DNA of 64,000 nt from Sulfurimonas sp. C5 (GCF_029872055.1 NZ_JARXNQ010000003.1:186001-250000); one strand, 5' to 3'; numbered from the stretch's first letter, positions 49,663 through 62,535 are shown. Numbers and translations are program-made. The notes: a model not told the origin generated them from the letters alone.

Positions 49663-50685
49663 TTAGAAATCGTCATCAAATGTCAAACTACCTTTTGAAT
49701 AGTTTGTAACATTTCCTTCAAAGAAGTTTGTTTTTTGATCATTAAATCTTGAGAAATCATCTACCCATTTGATTGGATTTTCTACATTGTAAAGTTTTTC
49801 AAATCCAACAGACACAAGTCTGTCATCTGCTAAGAACTTAATATACTGCTCAACAATAGCGTCAGTTAAACCTAGAATCTGTCCCTGAGTTATGTATTTA
49901 CCCCATTCGACTTCAAGCTCTACCGCTTGTTTAAACATCTCAATCACTTCCGCTTTTAGTGTTTCTGTAAAAAGATCAGGACGTTCTTTTCTAAGTGTAT
50001 TGATAAGGTTTTTAAATAAAGCCAAGTGAGTTACTTCATCACGTTGAATAAAACGGATCATTTGCGCTGAACCTAACATTTTTCCTGAACGTGCAAGTGT
50101 ATAGATATATGTAAAACCACTATAGAAATAAATACCTTCTAAGATTTGGTTAGCAAAACACGCTTTTACAAAGTTTGATTCTGTTGGATTTTTTGCAAGT
50201 TCTAGATACACTGCTGCAATTGCATCATTTTTGTGTTTTAGCATCATATCACGGCGCCATAGTTCATAGATCTCCGCCGAATTTGTTGAAATCGAGTCAA
50301 CCATAACTGCATAACTTTGAGAATGAAGAGCTTCTTCAAAAGATTGACGCACTAAAATAAGGTTGATCTCCGGAGATGTTACATATGGATTGATATTATC
50401 GATAAGATTGTTTGTTTGCAGAGAATCCATAAAAATAAGTTGTGAAAGTGCTTTATCGTACGCTGTTTTTTCAGCTGTTGTTAGATTTTTATAATCATTT
50501 ACATCTTTAGTCATATCAACTTCTTTTGGAAACCATGTGTTATTTAACATAACCTCCCAAAGGTTATATGCCCATTGATATTTGATGTTGTTTAATTCAA
50601 AAATCCCTGTCGGATTTCCACCAAATATTCTTCTATCGTTAACATTTTCTTTTGTATCTGGATTATATATTTTTTTTCTATCCAT
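49663..50685 (-). CDS. nrdB: Ribonucleotide reductase beta subunit
   Basis: 340 residues from ATG 50685, with TTGGAGTG upstream; a TTG 15 nt earlier is rejected. Di-iron ligands are seen in Glu-Glu-Ala-Leu-His-Ser and Arg-Asp-Glu-Val-Thr-His-Leu. The Phe/Trp-rich C-terminus (Gly-Ser-Leu-Thr-Phe-Asp-Asp-Asp-Phe) fits the tail that docks on the alpha subunit. It carries the radical for reduction of ribonucleotides. nrdA is not in this window. First of nrdB-nitrilase-pcm. Confidence 0.93.
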   Translation of the reverse strand: MDRKKIYNPDTKENVNDRRIFGGNPTGIFELNNIKYQWAYNLWEVMLNNTWFPKEVDMTKDVNDYKNLTTAEKTAYDKALSQLIFMDSLQTNNLIDNINPYVTSPEINLILVRQSFEEALHSQSYAVMVDSISTNSAEIYELWRRDMMLKHKNDAIAAVYLELAKNPTESNFVKACFANQILEGIYFYSGFTYIYTLARSGKMLGSAQMIRFIQRDEVTHLALFKNLINTLRKERPDLFTETLKAEVIEMFKQAVELEVEWGKYITQGQILGLTDAIVEQYIKFLADDRLVSVGFEKLYNVENPIKWVDDFSRFNDQKTNFFEGNVTNYSKGSLTFDDDF

Positions 50686-50786
50686 AATTATGCACTCCAA
50701 CTTTTAATGTATAAAATTATAGCTTTGTAAGTTTAAAATGAAGCTTTTAAAAAAAGAAAAAATTTTGTAGATTTATAAGAGGAGAT

Positions 50787-50820
50787 TATCTCGAAATATC
50801 AAAAGCAATATTTCGAGATA
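50787..50820. terminator. Perfect 13-bp hairpin upstream of nrdB
   Basis: TATCTCGAAATAT (50787-50799) pairs with ATATTTCGAGATA (50808-50820) around an 8-nt loop. It lies after the small membrane protein gene and before nrdB. T-run is weak. Probably the terminator of the former or a regulatory element of the latter. Confidence 0.55.
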
Positions 50821-50846
50821 AAAGAGGAATTATATTTAGATAAAGT

Positions 50847-51098
50847 TTATTTCTCTACTTTATTTATTTTTTCCTCATCATATCTATAGTTTTTAGCAAT
50901 ATCATCAGCTTCTTTTTCAGCAGACTTCATAAGTTCATCGCTAAACTCACCTGCAGTATGACCAGTTTCGTGAGAATATACAATATAAATACCTATTAAA
51001 ATAACTAAAAGTGCTAATTTTGGATGATTATTTTGATAAAAATTAAATGCAAGAAGTGCCAATAATACAAGCGGACCTAAATAAAGTAAAGTATCCAT
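50847..51098 (-). CDS. Small membrane protein
   Basis: 83 residues. Two hydrophobic segments (about 5-20 and 28-44) are followed by a charged tail with a His-Glu-Thr-Gly-His stretch between. AAAGGGGGA gives an excellent ribosome site. No family recognised. It lies between typA and nrdB on the same strand with a hairpin after it. Confidence 0.7.
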   Translation of the reverse strand: MDTLLYLGPLVLLALLAFNFYQNNHPKLALLVILIGIYIVYSHETGHTAGEFSDELMKSAEKEADDIAKNYRYDEEKINKVEK

Positions 51099-51186
51099 AC
51101 AATCCCCCTTTAAACATTTTATGGGATAAAGTATATCATAGATCGGTATCTCCTCCTAATAATTTAGAGGAGATACATCAAGAGAG

Positions 51187-52995
51187 TTATTTAGTTTTTC
51201 TAGACTCTCTACGGCGTTCCGCTTCAGTTAAGTATCTTTTACGGATACGGATGTTTTCAGGAGTAACTTCAAGAAGTTCATCATCTTCGATCCACTCTAG
51301 TGCACGCTCTAGAGACATATCACGTGGTGGAACAAGTTTAATAGCTTCATCAGCACCTGATGAACGTACATTTGATTGCGCTTTACCTTTAATTGCATTT
51401 ACAACTAAGTCATTATTTCTTGAGTGCTCACCAACAATCATACCTTCGTATACTTTTGTTTGCGGAGTAATAAATAATACACCACGATCTTGAAGGTTAA
51501 ATAATGAATATGCTAACGCTTCACCATTTTCCATAGAGATAAGTGCACCGTATGAACGTGATTCAACGCTTCCAGAATATGGACGGAACTCTAAGAAAGA
51601 GTGGTTCATTACACCCTCACCTTTTGTATCTGTTAGGAATTGTCCACGGAAACCGATAAGTGCACGTGCAGGGATTTCAAACTCGATACGTTGGAAACCT
51701 GAACCCATTGGAACCATTGATTTCATTTCAGCTTTACGTTTACCAAGTCTCTCAATTACAGTACCGCCTAATTCTTCAGGAACGTCAATTACAAGGTGCT
51801 CGAAAGGCTCACATTTAACGCCTTCGATCTCTTTAACAATAACTTCCGGACGAGAGATACTGAATTCATACCCTTCACGTCTCATGTTTTCAGCAAGAAC
51901 AGTGATTTGAAGTTCACCACGTCCACTTACTTTAAATTTACCCTCACCGATAACTTCTAACTTCATCGCAACGTTCGTACGCATTTCAGCTTCAAGTCTG
52001 TCTTTTAGTTTATTTGAAGTAACGTGTTTACCCTCTTGACCTGCAAGTGGAGAATCGTTTACTGCATAAACAACAGTAAGTGTTGGCTCTTCAATGTGCA
52101 TTGGATCAAGTGCTACCGGATTAACAGGATCACAAACAGTATCACCAACATCAACAGTTTCCATACCAGCGAAAGCAACAATGTCGCCAGCTTCAGCTTG
52201 GTCAATCTCCATACGGTTAAGACCGTGGAAACCGATCAGTTTTGTAATACGTCCTTTTACGATCTCGCCGTCAGCTTTTGCAAGAGCTACTTGATCACCT
52301 TTGTTAACTGTACCGTTGAAGATACGGCTGATACCGATTTTACCTACATAGTTATCATAGTCAAGTGTAAATACTTGCGCTTGGAAATCGTTATCTGCAC
52401 TTCCTTCCGGCTCAGGAATCTCATTGAGAATAGTCTCAAAAATACATTCGAAGTCACCATCTGGCTCTTCCATGTCTAATTTTGCGATTCCGTTACGAGC
52501 AGCAGCATAAATGATAGGGAAATCAAGTTGATCATCAGTTGCATCCATATCAGAAAAAAGGTCAAACATCTCATCTACAACACGCTCTGGTTCAGCTGAA
52601 GGTTTGTCAATTTTATTAATAACAACGATAGGTTTTTTACCAAGTGCTAGCATCTTTTTAACAACAAATTTTGTTTGAGGCATAACACCTTCATACGCGT
52701 CAACAAGTACTAAAACACCGTCAACCATTTTAAGAACACGTTCAACTTCTCCACCAAAGTCGGCGTGACCCGGAGTATCGATAATGTTAATTTTATGATC
52801 TTTATATCTGATTGCCGTGTTTTTAGAAAGAATCGTGATACCACGCTCTTTTTCTAGAGCGTTGCTATCCATCGCTCTTTCATCATGATGTTCGTGAGAA
52901 CCAAATGTACCAGATTGCTCTAAAAGCCCATCAACCAAAGTTGTTTTACCGTGGTCAACGTGTGCAATAACTGCAATGTTTCTAATCTTTTGCAA
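51187..52995 (-). CDS. typA: Ribosome-associated GTPase TypA/BipA
   Basis: 602 residues. GTP motifs: Ala-His-Val-Asp-His-Gly-Lys-Thr-Thr (G1), [10 protein letters not shown] (G3), Asn-Lys-Ile-Asp-Lys-Pro (G4). EF-G-like domains II, III and V and the BipA-specific C-terminus (Val-Arg-Ser-Ser-Gly-Ala-Asp-Glu) follow. It binds the ribosome and helps late assembly and stress growth, notably at low temperature. A 180-nt divergent gap separates it from the cca-like gene. Confidence 0.96.
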   Translation of the reverse strand: MQKIRNIAVIAHVDHGKTTLVDGLLEQSGTFGSHEHHDERAMDSNALEKERGITILSKNTAIRYKDHKINIIDTPGHADFGGEVERVLKMVDGVLVLVDAYEGVMPQTKFVVKKMLALGKKPIVVINKIDKPSAEPERVVDEMFDLFSDMDATDDQLDFPIIYAAARNGIAKLDMEEPDGDFECIFETILNEIPEPEGSADNDFQAQVFTLDYDNYVGKIGISRIFNGTVNKGDQVALAKADGEIVKGRITKLIGFHGLNRMEIDQAEAGDIVAFAGMETVDVGDTVCDPVNPVALDPMHIEEPTLTVVYAVNDSPLAGQEGKHVTSNKLKDRLEAEMRTNVAMKLEVIGEGKFKVSGRGELQITVLAENMRREGYEFSISRPEVIVKEIEGVKCEPFEHLVIDVPEELGGTVIERLGKRKAEMKSMVPMGSGFQRIEFEIPARALIGFRGQFLTDTKGEGVMNHSFLEFRPYSGSVESRSYGALISMENGEALAYSLFNLQDRGVLFITPQTKVYEGMIVGEHSRNNDLVVNAIKGKAQSNVRSSGADEAIKLVPPRDMSLERALEWIEDDELLEVTPENIRIRKRYLTEAERRRESRKTK

Positions 52996-53175
52996 GTGTG
53001 TTCCTTTTTAAGGCTAAATATTTTCGCAATTATACCCTAATTTAGGTTAGAAACTTGTAAAAATATGTTATACTCATTCAATAAGTAGTTTATTTTTTTC
53101 TTTTAAAAACCCCAAAAACATATATTTTTTGACCTATTCTTTTATAAATCAAACTTAAAAATAATTAGAAAGTCA
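52996..53175. promoter_or_regulatory. Divergent AT-rich promoter region of typA and cca-like gene
   Basis: 180 nt with no ORF. It holds CCTAATTTAGG (5-bp arms, 1-nt centre) and a rightward TATACT-like box, but no strong -35/-10 pair or RNA fold. No small gene seen. Confidence 0.3.
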
Positions 53176-53178
53176 GTG

Positions 53179-54321
53179 ATGCAAAAAATTCAATATCCCA
53201 TTATTTTAAACATTATCTTTGAAAAGTTAAATCTGTTCGGTATAAAACCTGTGATTATTGGTGGTTATATACGTGATCATTTACTTCAAAACGATTCAAA
53301 AGACATAGATATTGAACTTTATAACGTTGAAAACATCGATCAAGTAGAAGATATTCTCAAAGAATTCGGTAGTGTAAACGAAGTAGGTAAGGCATTTTGT
53401 GTTATTAAACTCAATATTGAAGATCTTGATCTCGATTTTTCACTTCCAAGGATCGATAGTAAAATAGGATCCGGGCATCGCGGCTTTAAAATAACAACCG
53501 ATTCGCATCTTGATTTCAAAACTGCTACTAGCAGACGAGACTTTACGATCAATGCTGTAGGATATGATGTTATTGAGCACAAACTGCTTGACCCATTCGG
53601 CGGTATTGAGGATCTGACTAACAAACAACTAAAAGCGGTAGATCTCAATAAATTTGCCGAAGATCCGCTACGTGTATTTCGGGCAATACAGTTTGCCTCA
53701 AGGTTTGAACTGGAGATTGATGAAAAGCTTTTACATCTATGTAAAATAATGGTAGATAACAATCAACTAAACTTTTTATCTAAAGAGAGAATCTTTGCAG
53801 AAATTGAAAAACTTCTTTTAAAATCTAAAAATCCTTCAAGTGGTTTTATTTTTCTAAAAAATATTGGTCTCTTTAAAATGTTCGTGGAGTTTAATACTCT
53901 CAGTCATGAAGAGTTTATTGAAGTTATTACATTACTGGACAACTATAAAAGATCTTCTGAATTTACTAACAAACTCTCACTCATAACCATGTTTGTCATT
54001 CTCACCTCAAAGTTTCAAATAAGGGATATAGAGATTTTTTTACACCGTCTGACAGACGATAAAGAGATTATTCATAAAGTACTCAATATCCATAATTTTA
54101 TAAGGACTCCGAGTTATACTCTGTCAATGAGGATTGATAAAAAAGTATTAGAAAGCTATCTTCAATCAATTCAAATGAAAAACTATAAAGCATTTATGGA
54201 TATGGTAGAACCAAAAATAAAAGGGAAAGATCTTATAGCTCAGGGAATTAAACCCTCTGTAGAATTTTCAGAAATTTTGGAGGAAAAATACCAAAAACAG
54301 ATAAAAGGCTATTTATCGTAA
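53179..54321 (+). CDS. cca: CCA-adding/poly(A) polymerase family nucleotidyltransferase
   Basis: 380 residues from ATG 53179 (GTG 53176 is just upstream). The head Gly-Gly-Tyr-Ile-Arg-Asp and Asp-Ile-Asp-Ile-Glu (the two catalytic Asp), then Arg-Arg-Asp-Phe-Thr-Ile-Asn-Ala-Val-Gly and Glu-Asp-Pro-Leu-Arg-Val-Phe-Arg-Ala-Ile define the class II family. It repairs or adds CCA at tRNA 3' ends. The tRNA-Ser here already encodes CCA, so repair is the expected job. Poly(A) polymerase activity cannot be excluded by eye. It overlaps the convergent gene by 9 nt. Confidence 0.85.
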   Translation: MQKIQYPIILNIIFEKLNLFGIKPVIIGGYIRDHLLQNDSKDIDIELYNVENIDQVEDILKEFGSVNEVGKAFCVIKLNIEDLDLDFSLPRIDSKIGSGHRGFKITTDSHLDFKTATSRRDFTINAVGYDVIEHKLLDPFGGIEDLTNKQLKAVDLNKFAEDPLRVFRAIQFASRFELEIDEKLLHLCKIMVDNNQLNFLSKERIFAEIEKLLLKSKNPSSGFIFLKNIGLFKMFVEFNTLSHEEFIEVITLLDNYKRSSEFTNKLSLITMFVILTSKFQIRDIEIFLHRLTDDKEIIHKVLNIHNFIRTPSYTLSMRIDKKVLESYLQSIQMKNYKAFMDMVEPKIKGKDLIAQGIKPSVEFSEILEEKYQKQIKGYLS

Positions 54322-54780
54322 GTCTAACGTTTTTTCTATGCTATTGATTTTATAAACGTTTTCTATCGCTGTTTCTATCGCTTTTATTAAACGTGAGTGA
54401 TAGATATCTTTTTGCTCATCATCATAATCGTTTATGATATCTCTATAAGTTTCTACAAACTGCTGCATCAACTCTATTGCTGTGACAGAAATTTTTATTG
54501 AACCTGCAGCTAACAAAACTAACTCGAAAGCTTTTTTCTTTTTAGAATCCGTATCGTCGGCTTTGAGGTAAAGTTCCCCTTTCTCATTGAGAGGAGTAAC
54601 AAGCTTTTTTAATACTTCGTTCAAGCCGATTGCAGAGAGTTCAAAGTCTTTCATGCCGTTTTTGACATAAAGCCTCATATCACTCAAATTCATTTTGGAA
54701 ATTTTATCAATCATTTTTGGATCAATACTTCCCTTTTTATGGAAAACATTTTTTATCGATCCAAAAATATTTTTCATCAT
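54313..54780 (-). CDS. Uncharacterised helical protein in the gyrB operon
   Basis: 155 residues from ATG 54780 (an adjacent ATG lies at 54777), 4 nt after the queF stop, which supports this start over 54813. Lys/Asp/Glu-rich and helical, with no signal or membrane segment and no motif I know. Last gene of gyrB-GGDEF/EAL-queF. Its 3' end overlaps the cca-like gene. Confidence 0.65.
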   Translation of the reverse strand: MMKNIFGSIKNVFHKKGSIDPKMIDKISKMNLSDMRLYVKNGMKDFELSAIGLNEVLKKLVTPLNEKGELYLKADDTDSKKKKAFELVLLAAGSIKISVTAIELMQQFVETYRDIINDYDDEQKDIYHSRLIKAIETAIENVYKINSIEKTLDLR

Positions 54781-54784
54781 CTTA

Positions 54785-55171
54785 CTAACTTTGAATAATT
54801 TTAGAACTATCAATCTCTATAACAGTATGTACGTTTCCTCTTGGTTTGAAATCAGCTGTTAATTTCATATATTTAGGCTTGATCTTATTATATATTACAT
54901 CGTAAATTTCATTTGCTGAATTTTCATGAGAGATATAACGTCCCATAAATGAGTTGATATAAAGCTTCAATGCTTTAAGTTCTACAACATATTCATCCGG
55001 CGTGTATTCCAAATAAATTGTAGCAAAATCCGGATATCCGCTTCTTGGACAAAGTGCCATAAATTCCGGTAAAGTTACTTTTATAAGATACTCTTTTTTA
55101 TTTTCGTTAGGCCAGATCTCAAGATCTTTTTCAACGTCAAACTCACGTATCTCTTTTTCTCCATATTTCAT
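54785..55171 (-). CDS. queF: NADPH-dependent 7-cyano-7-deazaguanine reductase (QueF)
   Basis: 128 residues, the short unimodular form. The catalytic region Cys-Pro-Arg-Ser-Gly-Tyr-Pro-Asp-Phe and the QueF motif Glu-Leu-Lys-Ala-Leu-Lys-Leu-Tyr, then His-Glu, are visible. It reduces preQ0 to preQ1 in queuosine synthesis for tRNA. It is 9 nt after the GGDEF/EAL gene. Confidence 0.9.
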   Translation of the reverse strand: MKYGEKEIREFDVEKDLEIWPNENKKEYLIKVTLPEFMALCPRSGYPDFATIYLEYTPDEYVVELKALKLYINSFMGRYISHENSANEIYDVIYNKIKPKYMKLTADFKPRGNVHTVIEIDSSKIIQS

Positions 55172-55180
55172 ATTAAACCC

Positions 55181-56571
55181 CTATTTTTCGTAAAACTTAT
55201 CAATTTCAGATATATATCTGCCTTGGATAAAATCTATACCTAATTCATTAACCAAATTATATCCATCTTTCTCTTCAATATTTTTTATCCAAGTTTTTAT
55301 ATTTTTATCATGTGCCATCTTATTAAAACCGTCAAGTATATTTTTACTTTTTTCCATCTTCTCATAACGGGAATAATAAGTATCAAAACGGATGAAGTCT
55401 ATATCTAGTTCTCTGAGATATAAAAAACTTGTATGAATCGAACCTATTCTATCTATTCCTACAGATATATTGTATTCTTTTAAAGAGTGAATAATAGTGT
55501 TATATCTGTTAGTATGTGAAAAATATTCCATCTCATATAACACAAAAATGATTCCCAAATTTTTCTTATCTTTCATAAGCTCTTTTACTTTAGACAAGAA
55601 CTTTTCATTTCTCAAAGTTGTAGGAAAAATATTTATAGCAACTTTTCCTTCATTGCCGCATAAAGAGACTATATGTTCAAAAACCATTAAATCATATTCG
55701 ACACCGAGTCCAAATTTGTTAATTATTTTTATAAATGTTTTTGGAAAAATATATTTTCCGTTATTAGCTTTTAATTTAACAAAACACTCTTTAAAACGTT
55801 CATTTTTTCCTATAACATCTTGCGAGCTGATTAATAGTTTACTATTCTTGATTGCACCGATAACCATAGATTCTAACTCATTAGGATCAATATTATCTTC
55901 TTTAGTATTCTCTTTTGATAATCTATTTCCTTCTTGAATCTCAAGAAGGTTTTCAAGAAGATAGTCTAAATTTTTAGAGTAGTTTATATCTGTGATACCG
56001 CCTGATATCTTTACCTCTATATCACCTACTTTGAACTCTACACTTTTAAGGCACATAAGGTCTAAAACTGTTTTATAGTCCTCTTTATTTCCATCCAAAC
56101 CTACTAAAAAATCTCCGCCTCTAAAATGACCTATAGGAAATCCTTCGATTCCCTCGTTTTTAAGATAATCAGCAATCCATCTAGCAACTTTTTTTAAAAC
56201 TTTATCCCCGTTTTTTATTCCATATAGATTATTGATATCACCTAAATTATCTATACTGATTAAAATCAGAGTGTAATGTTTTTTCTTTTTTATTTCCGAT
56301 TTTAAATACTTAAATAGATATTCACGTGCAAATGTTTTTGTAACGTCATCCGTAATTTTTACGTTAAAACCATTATATATGAGATAAAAAATAAAATAGA
56401 CTGTAAAAACTAAAAGGAAAATTGCTTCAATATAAAATGAAGGTTCTAACGTAGTATAGTTTGTTATAAGAGTGTGGGAAATAAAAGCGACAATAAGTGC
56501 AAAGATAGGAAGTCCCATTCTAAGCGCTAACTTAAAACGGTATTCCCTCTCTTTTGTTTGTGGTAAAAGCA

Positions 56572-56572
<1 letters not shown>
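55181..56572 (-). CDS. Membrane protein with degenerate GGDEF and EAL domains
   Basis: 463 residues. Two TM segments (about 15-33 and 46-66) precede a GGDEF-type domain whose site reads Arg-Gly-Gly-Asp-Phe (the Glu of GGDEF is missing) and an EAL-type domain whose signature Glu-x-Leu is replaced by Glu-Met-Glu-Tyr-Phe. Neither catalytic set is intact, so it probably binds cyclic di-GMP or a partner rather than making or breaking it. Its ATG overlaps the gyrB TAA (TAATG), so it is translated with gyrase B. It could be an inner-membrane signal receptor. Confidence 0.8.
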
Positions 56573-58890
<2,318 letters not shown>

Positions 58891-58994
58891 TTATTTACTC
58901 CAAATACTACTAATTTAGCATAATTATAGATATTCTATCGAAAAAAATATAAAAGTTAGATTTATAGGGTTTTATAAGTAAAATATATCTATTT

Positions 58995-59858
58995 TTAAAA
59001 TTCTATATTCAATACTATGCCAAAATCTTGTTCTTTAGCTATTATTGGTCGTGCTTGATATATATAAATTTCTTGTTGTTTTATTGAATGCATAGGCTGA
59101 TAGGTTTCAAATTTTACAGTAACATGAAGATCAAAAGTATCACTTAGACTATTAGAAATACTTCCTATTGGGTTTAATAAAAAATAACTGATATTTCCTA
59201 AAACTTTAGAGTTAAGTACTCTTCCTTCATTTTTATCAATCTTTTTTTCTAAACTATAAAAATATTCACCAAAAAATAAACCAAGAATGGGTGTAGAGAT
59301 AAGATCTTGCCATGAGGGAATTTCTGCAACCGACTCATAACCATATTCCCACATAAACGTTGATAAGAAAGCAGAATATAAAAATGAACCTTCCTTAGAT
59401 ATTCCGTAATCTCTTGCTGCCATATAGTACCATGCACCAGTAAAAGAATGTCCTACATAGTTGACAACAAAACTATCTTTGTCCCATACAGGACCTTTTT
59501 TTATATTATTCTCCCATCTTTGACCAAGAGATTTTTTTCTTAATTCACTTTTATCCCATTTTGAAACTGATTCAGGTAAAAGGTAAATAACACCAACTGA
59601 TCCAATCATGAGTATTTGAGTATAAAACGTACTTTCCGCTAATCTTCTTTGAGGTTGTGTTAATTGTTTGTTTATATTGATATTTTTGGGACTGTAATCT
59701 GTTTTTTGTTCAAGAAAAGTGTATGTAGGTTTTAGTAATAAATTTTTGTTGTAGAGTTTAATTTTTTTATTTATATTATCGGGATTTAAATTGACATTTT
59801 CACTCCCGTATAAAAAAATATACGAAAGTAAAAAAAGAGGTAAAAAAAATTTTGCCAT
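58995..59858 (-). CDS. DUF3943 family envelope protein
   Basis: 287 residues with an N-terminal signal peptide (hydrophobic 5-17). The DUF3943 motif Asn-Tyr-Val-Gly-His...Gly-Ala-Trp-Tyr-Tyr-Met and Trp-Glu-Tyr-Gly...Pro-Ser-Trp-Gln-Asp-Leu is clear. Likely membrane-associated in the periplasm or outer membrane; function unknown. It sits between dnaN (12-nt gap) and gyrB, an unusual place for an envelope gene, and is probably co-transcribed with dnaN. Confidence 0.83.
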   Translation of the reverse strand: MAKFFLPLFLLSYIFLYGSENVNLNPDNINKKIKLYNKNLLLKPTYTFLEQKTDYSPKNININKQLTQPQRRLAESTFYTQILMIGSVGVIYLLPESVSKWDKSELRKKSLGQRWENNIKKGPVWDKDSFVVNYVGHSFTGAWYYMAARDYGISKEGSFLYSAFLSTFMWEYGYESVAEIPSWQDLISTPILGLFFGEYFYSLEKKIDKNEGRVLNSKVLGNISYFLLNPIGSISNSLSDTFDLHVTVKFETYQPMHSIKQQEIYIYQARPIIAKEQDFGIVLNIEF

Positions 59859-59870
59859 GAATGCAATTTA

Positions 59871-60938
59871 TTAGATAACGATTGGCATTACCACTGTTAT
59901 AAAATTTTCATCACTTAAAATAAACGGAAGATTTCCTTCATTTAATTTCATAGTAAACTCTGAAGAGTTGATAGAATTTAAGAAATCAAGTAAATATCTT
60001 GAATTAATAGCTATCGAGAACGGTTCAGAAAAACCTGTTGAAATAGAGATTTCCGTTTTAGCTTCGATATTGTCATCACTTAAAGACTCAAAAGTGATGC
60101 CATTGCTAGAAAACGTGATTTTCACATCTGTAGAGATTGTAGTGATTTGTTTGATAGAATCTATCATATTTGCTTTTGGTAAAACAAGATTGTATTTTGT
60201 TTCTTTAGGGATAATTCTAGAATATTCAGGGAATTTTCCGTTAATAAGTTTTGTAAAGAACGTGTATTGGTTAGAGTGAATAATCAAGTTTGTTTGATCG
60301 TAATAAAGTTCAATATTGTCAAAAAACAGTTTTTGAATTTCAACAATAGCCTTTTTAGGGATGATAATTGAAAGTTGATTATCACTGCTGTTAGTAATAT
60401 TTACAACAGCTAGTCTTCTTGTATCTGTAGAAGCAAAGTTAATTGAATCGTTTTGAATATCTATAAGAGCACCGTTTAATTCAAACTTTGGATTGTTTGT
60501 GTCGATTGCAGGTGTGATCTTTTTTAATGATTCGATTAAAGTATGTGACTCAATAGAGATACGTGATTTGTTTTCATATGTTGGGAATTCAGGAAAATCT
60601 TCATGTGAAAAAGTTGGTAGTTTGAATTTAGAACTTCCTTGTTCAATATGAAGCATACCGTTTCTAACTTCTAAATTAATATTTCCATCTTTTAAAATTC
60701 TTACAATGTCCAAGAATTTCTTACCGTTAGAAGTGATGCTACCTTCTTGTTCAATATTGATATCGTTAATTGTTACTAAGAAACCTATTTCATAATCTGT
60801 AGCTTTTAGAGTAAGTTGATTATTACTAGCATTTAAAAAGACATGAGATGTAATTTGTGAAGTATCTTTTTTTTCTAAGAAAGGTCCAGCATGAATAAGT
60901 ATATTTTCAAGTATAGATTTCGATATAGTAATTTTCAT
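59871..60938 (-). CDS. dnaN: DNA polymerase III beta sliding clamp
   Basis: 355 residues, family length. Three repeats of the clamp fold with Ala-Thr-Asp-x-Glu-Ile-Gly-Phe near residue 45 and Asp-Thr-Arg-Arg-Leu-Ala near 170, ending in Val-Met-Pro-Ile-Val-Ile (the Met-Pro-Met-like end that lines the partner pocket). It rings DNA at the fork. AGGGAAA precedes the ATG. A 169-nt gap with DnaA-box-like sites lies between it and dnaA. Confidence 0.96.
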   Translation of the reverse strand: MKITISKSILENILIHAGPFLEKKDTSQITSHVFLNASNNQLTLKATDYEIGFLVTINDINIEQEGSITSNGKKFLDIVRILKDGNINLEVRNGMLHIEQGSSKFKLPTFSHEDFPEFPTYENKSRISIESHTLIESLKKITPAIDTNNPKFELNGALIDIQNDSINFASTDTRRLAVVNITNSSDNQLSIIIPKKAIVEIQKLFFDNIELYYDQTNLIIHSNQYTFFTKLINGKFPEYSRIIPKETKYNLVLPKANMIDSIKQITTISTDVKITFSSNGITFESLSDDNIEAKTEISISTGFSEPFSIAINSRYLLDFLNSINSSEFTMKLNEGNLPFILSDENFITVVMPIVI

Positions 60939-61107
60939 ATAAATTTCCCTATATATTTATATTTTTTTAGTAGTTAGTAGTAGGTGATCGTGAATATGTG
61001 AAAACAGATTCAAAACCGCTATAAACCAGTACTTTATTGATGTGATGAAAATTTTTTTTCTATTCACATCTGTTCACTTTTATAATTATATCTTTTTTTT
61101 TACAAAA
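60939..61107. other. oriC: Probable oriC part: dnaA-dnaN spacer with TTCAC boxes
   Basis: Four TTCAC cores: two on the minus strand at 60990-60994 and 60998-61002, two on the plus strand at 61063-61067 and 61073-61077. The Campylobacterota DnaA box has a TTCAC core. Very AT-rich runs next to the boxes (near 60940-60970 and 61079-61102) could be the unwinding element. Confidence 0.6.
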
Positions 61108-62418
61108 CTACGAAGAAGATGAAAGTTTATTTGTGAGTTCGTCAATTTTCACTTTGAAATCTTCATCATTTTCTATGAGTTCCGTAATCTTTTTAATCGT
61201 ATGTGAAATAGCCGTATGATCTTTCATACCAAAGTACTGAGCGAGCTGAGGCATCGTATTTTGTGTAAGTTCACGGCAAAGATAAATAGAGATTCTTCGT
61301 GCATACACAAGATTTTTAGCACGTCCTTTTGAACGAATCTCACTTGGTTTAATATTGAGATCTTTTGCCACTACATTAGTGATAGTATCTAAAGTTAGGT
61401 TTTGACGGTTTTCTTTGATTTGATCTTTTAAAACATTTTTAGTAAATTCAAGATCGATATCCACATGCATCAATTGTGAATAAGCATGAAGTTTTGAAAG
61501 GATACCTTCTATCTCACGAACGTTACTTTCAATAACAGTTGCTATGTAATTTACGATCTCGTTAGAGAGTTTAACTTTGTTGATTTCACATTTTTTCTTG
61601 ATGATCGCAATTTTTGTCTCTAGCTCAGGCGGTTGAATATCGGCAACAAGTCCCCATTCAAAGCGGCTTTGAAGACGCGCTTCAAGACCTGCAATTTTTT
61701 TAGGATGCTTATCGGCCGTAAGGATGATCTGCTTGCCTGCACCTTTAAGTGCTTCAAATGTATGGAAGAATTCCTCTTGGATACCTTCTTTGTTAGAAAG
61801 AAATTGGATATCATCAATCAGGAGTACGTCACATTTTCTGTACTTCTCTTGAAATCTGTCCATTGTTTTGTTTTTCACATGGCGGATGAAATCATTTAAA
61901 AACTGCTCAACCGTAGCGTAGATAACAACTTTACCGCTGTTTTGAAAAACGTTACCTGCTGCTTGCATAAGGTGGGTTTTTCCAAGACCTACACCACCGT
62001 AGATAAATACGGGATTATAAACTTTTCCTGGATTTTCACTTACACTTTTGATCGCAGCATAGGCAAACTGGTTAGAACCTCCGACCATAAAGTTGTCAAA
62101 TGAATAAGAGGGATTAAGAAGTGAACTGGTTTTATTGGCAATCTCTTTGGCAGCTTTTACTTTCTTTGTTGTCTGCGCAGATTTTAGCGTGATGCTGATA
62201 GTAACTTTGTTTCCCGTCTTGATTTCAAAAAGGTGTGCCAGTTTATCAGTATATTTGTTTTTGATCCAATTCACAACAAGTGCATTTTGTGCATAAAAAA
62301 CGGCCAAGTCACTTGAAGATTTTTTCACATCATATTCAAGATGTTTGATATATCTGTTATATTCCAGTTCAGTTATCTCATTTTTGAGCTCTTCTAAAAC
62401 CTCTTGACCTATATTCAC
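61108..62418 (-). CDS. dnaA: Chromosomal replication initiator DnaA
   Basis: 436 residues from GTG 62418 (no in-frame ATG near; the start lies inside a TTCAC box). Domain III has Gly-Gly-Val-Gly-Leu-Gly-Lys-Thr-His-Leu (Walker A) and Leu-Leu-Ile-Asp-Asp-Ile-Gln-Phe-Leu (Walker B). Domain IV ends with the DNA-binding Asp-His-Thr-Ala-Ile-Ser-His-Thr signature. It melts the origin and starts replication. Being flanked by its own boxes suggests autoregulation. Confidence 0.97.
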   Translation of the reverse strand: MNIGQEVLEELKNEITELEYNRYIKHLEYDVKKSSSDLAVFYAQNALVVNWIKNKYTDKLAHLFEIKTGNKVTISITLKSAQTTKKVKAAKEIANKTSSLLNPSYSFDNFMVGGSNQFAYAAIKSVSENPGKVYNPVFIYGGVGLGKTHLMQAAGNVFQNSGKVVIYATVEQFLNDFIRHVKNKTMDRFQEKYRKCDVLLIDDIQFLSNKEGIQEEFFHTFEALKGAGKQIILTADKHPKKIAGLEARLQSRFEWGLVADIQPPELETKIAIIKKKCEINKVKLSNEIVNYIATVIESNVREIEGILSKLHAYSQLMHVDIDLEFTKNVLKDQIKENRQNLTLDTITNVVAKDLNIKPSEIRSKGRAKNLVYARRISIYLCRELTQNTMPQLAQYFGMKDHTAISHTIKKITELIENDEDFKVKIDELTNKLSSSS

Positions 62419-62535
62419 ATTTCACTCGCTTATTTCAATATTATATGTGAATATTATCTATTTGAACCATAAAATAGGGTTAAAATGATGTGAATAAATA
62501 AAAAATTTCGGGGTGATTATTAGGGTATAATTCAC
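62414..62535. other. oriC: Probable oriC part: dnaA-ruvC spacer with TTCAC boxes
   Basis: Five TTCAC cores in 122 nt: plus strand at 62414-62418 (overlapping the dnaA GTG), 62421-62425 and 62531-62535, and minus strand at 62447-62451 and 62490-62494. Genes diverge here. Together with the spacer beyond dnaA this forms a bipartite layout like that known from H. pylori. Confidence 0.6.
62526..62531 (+). promoter_or_regulatory. -10 box of ruvC
   Basis: TATAAT ending 7 nt before the ruvC ATG; no nearby Shine-Dalgarno. A TTCAC box begins at its last base, so DnaA could affect ruvC expression. Confidence 0.5.

Noticed and set aside
53037-53047. CCTAATTTAGG palindrome as an operator
   Set aside because: Only 5-bp arms in very AT-rich DNA; too easily found by chance to claim as a site.
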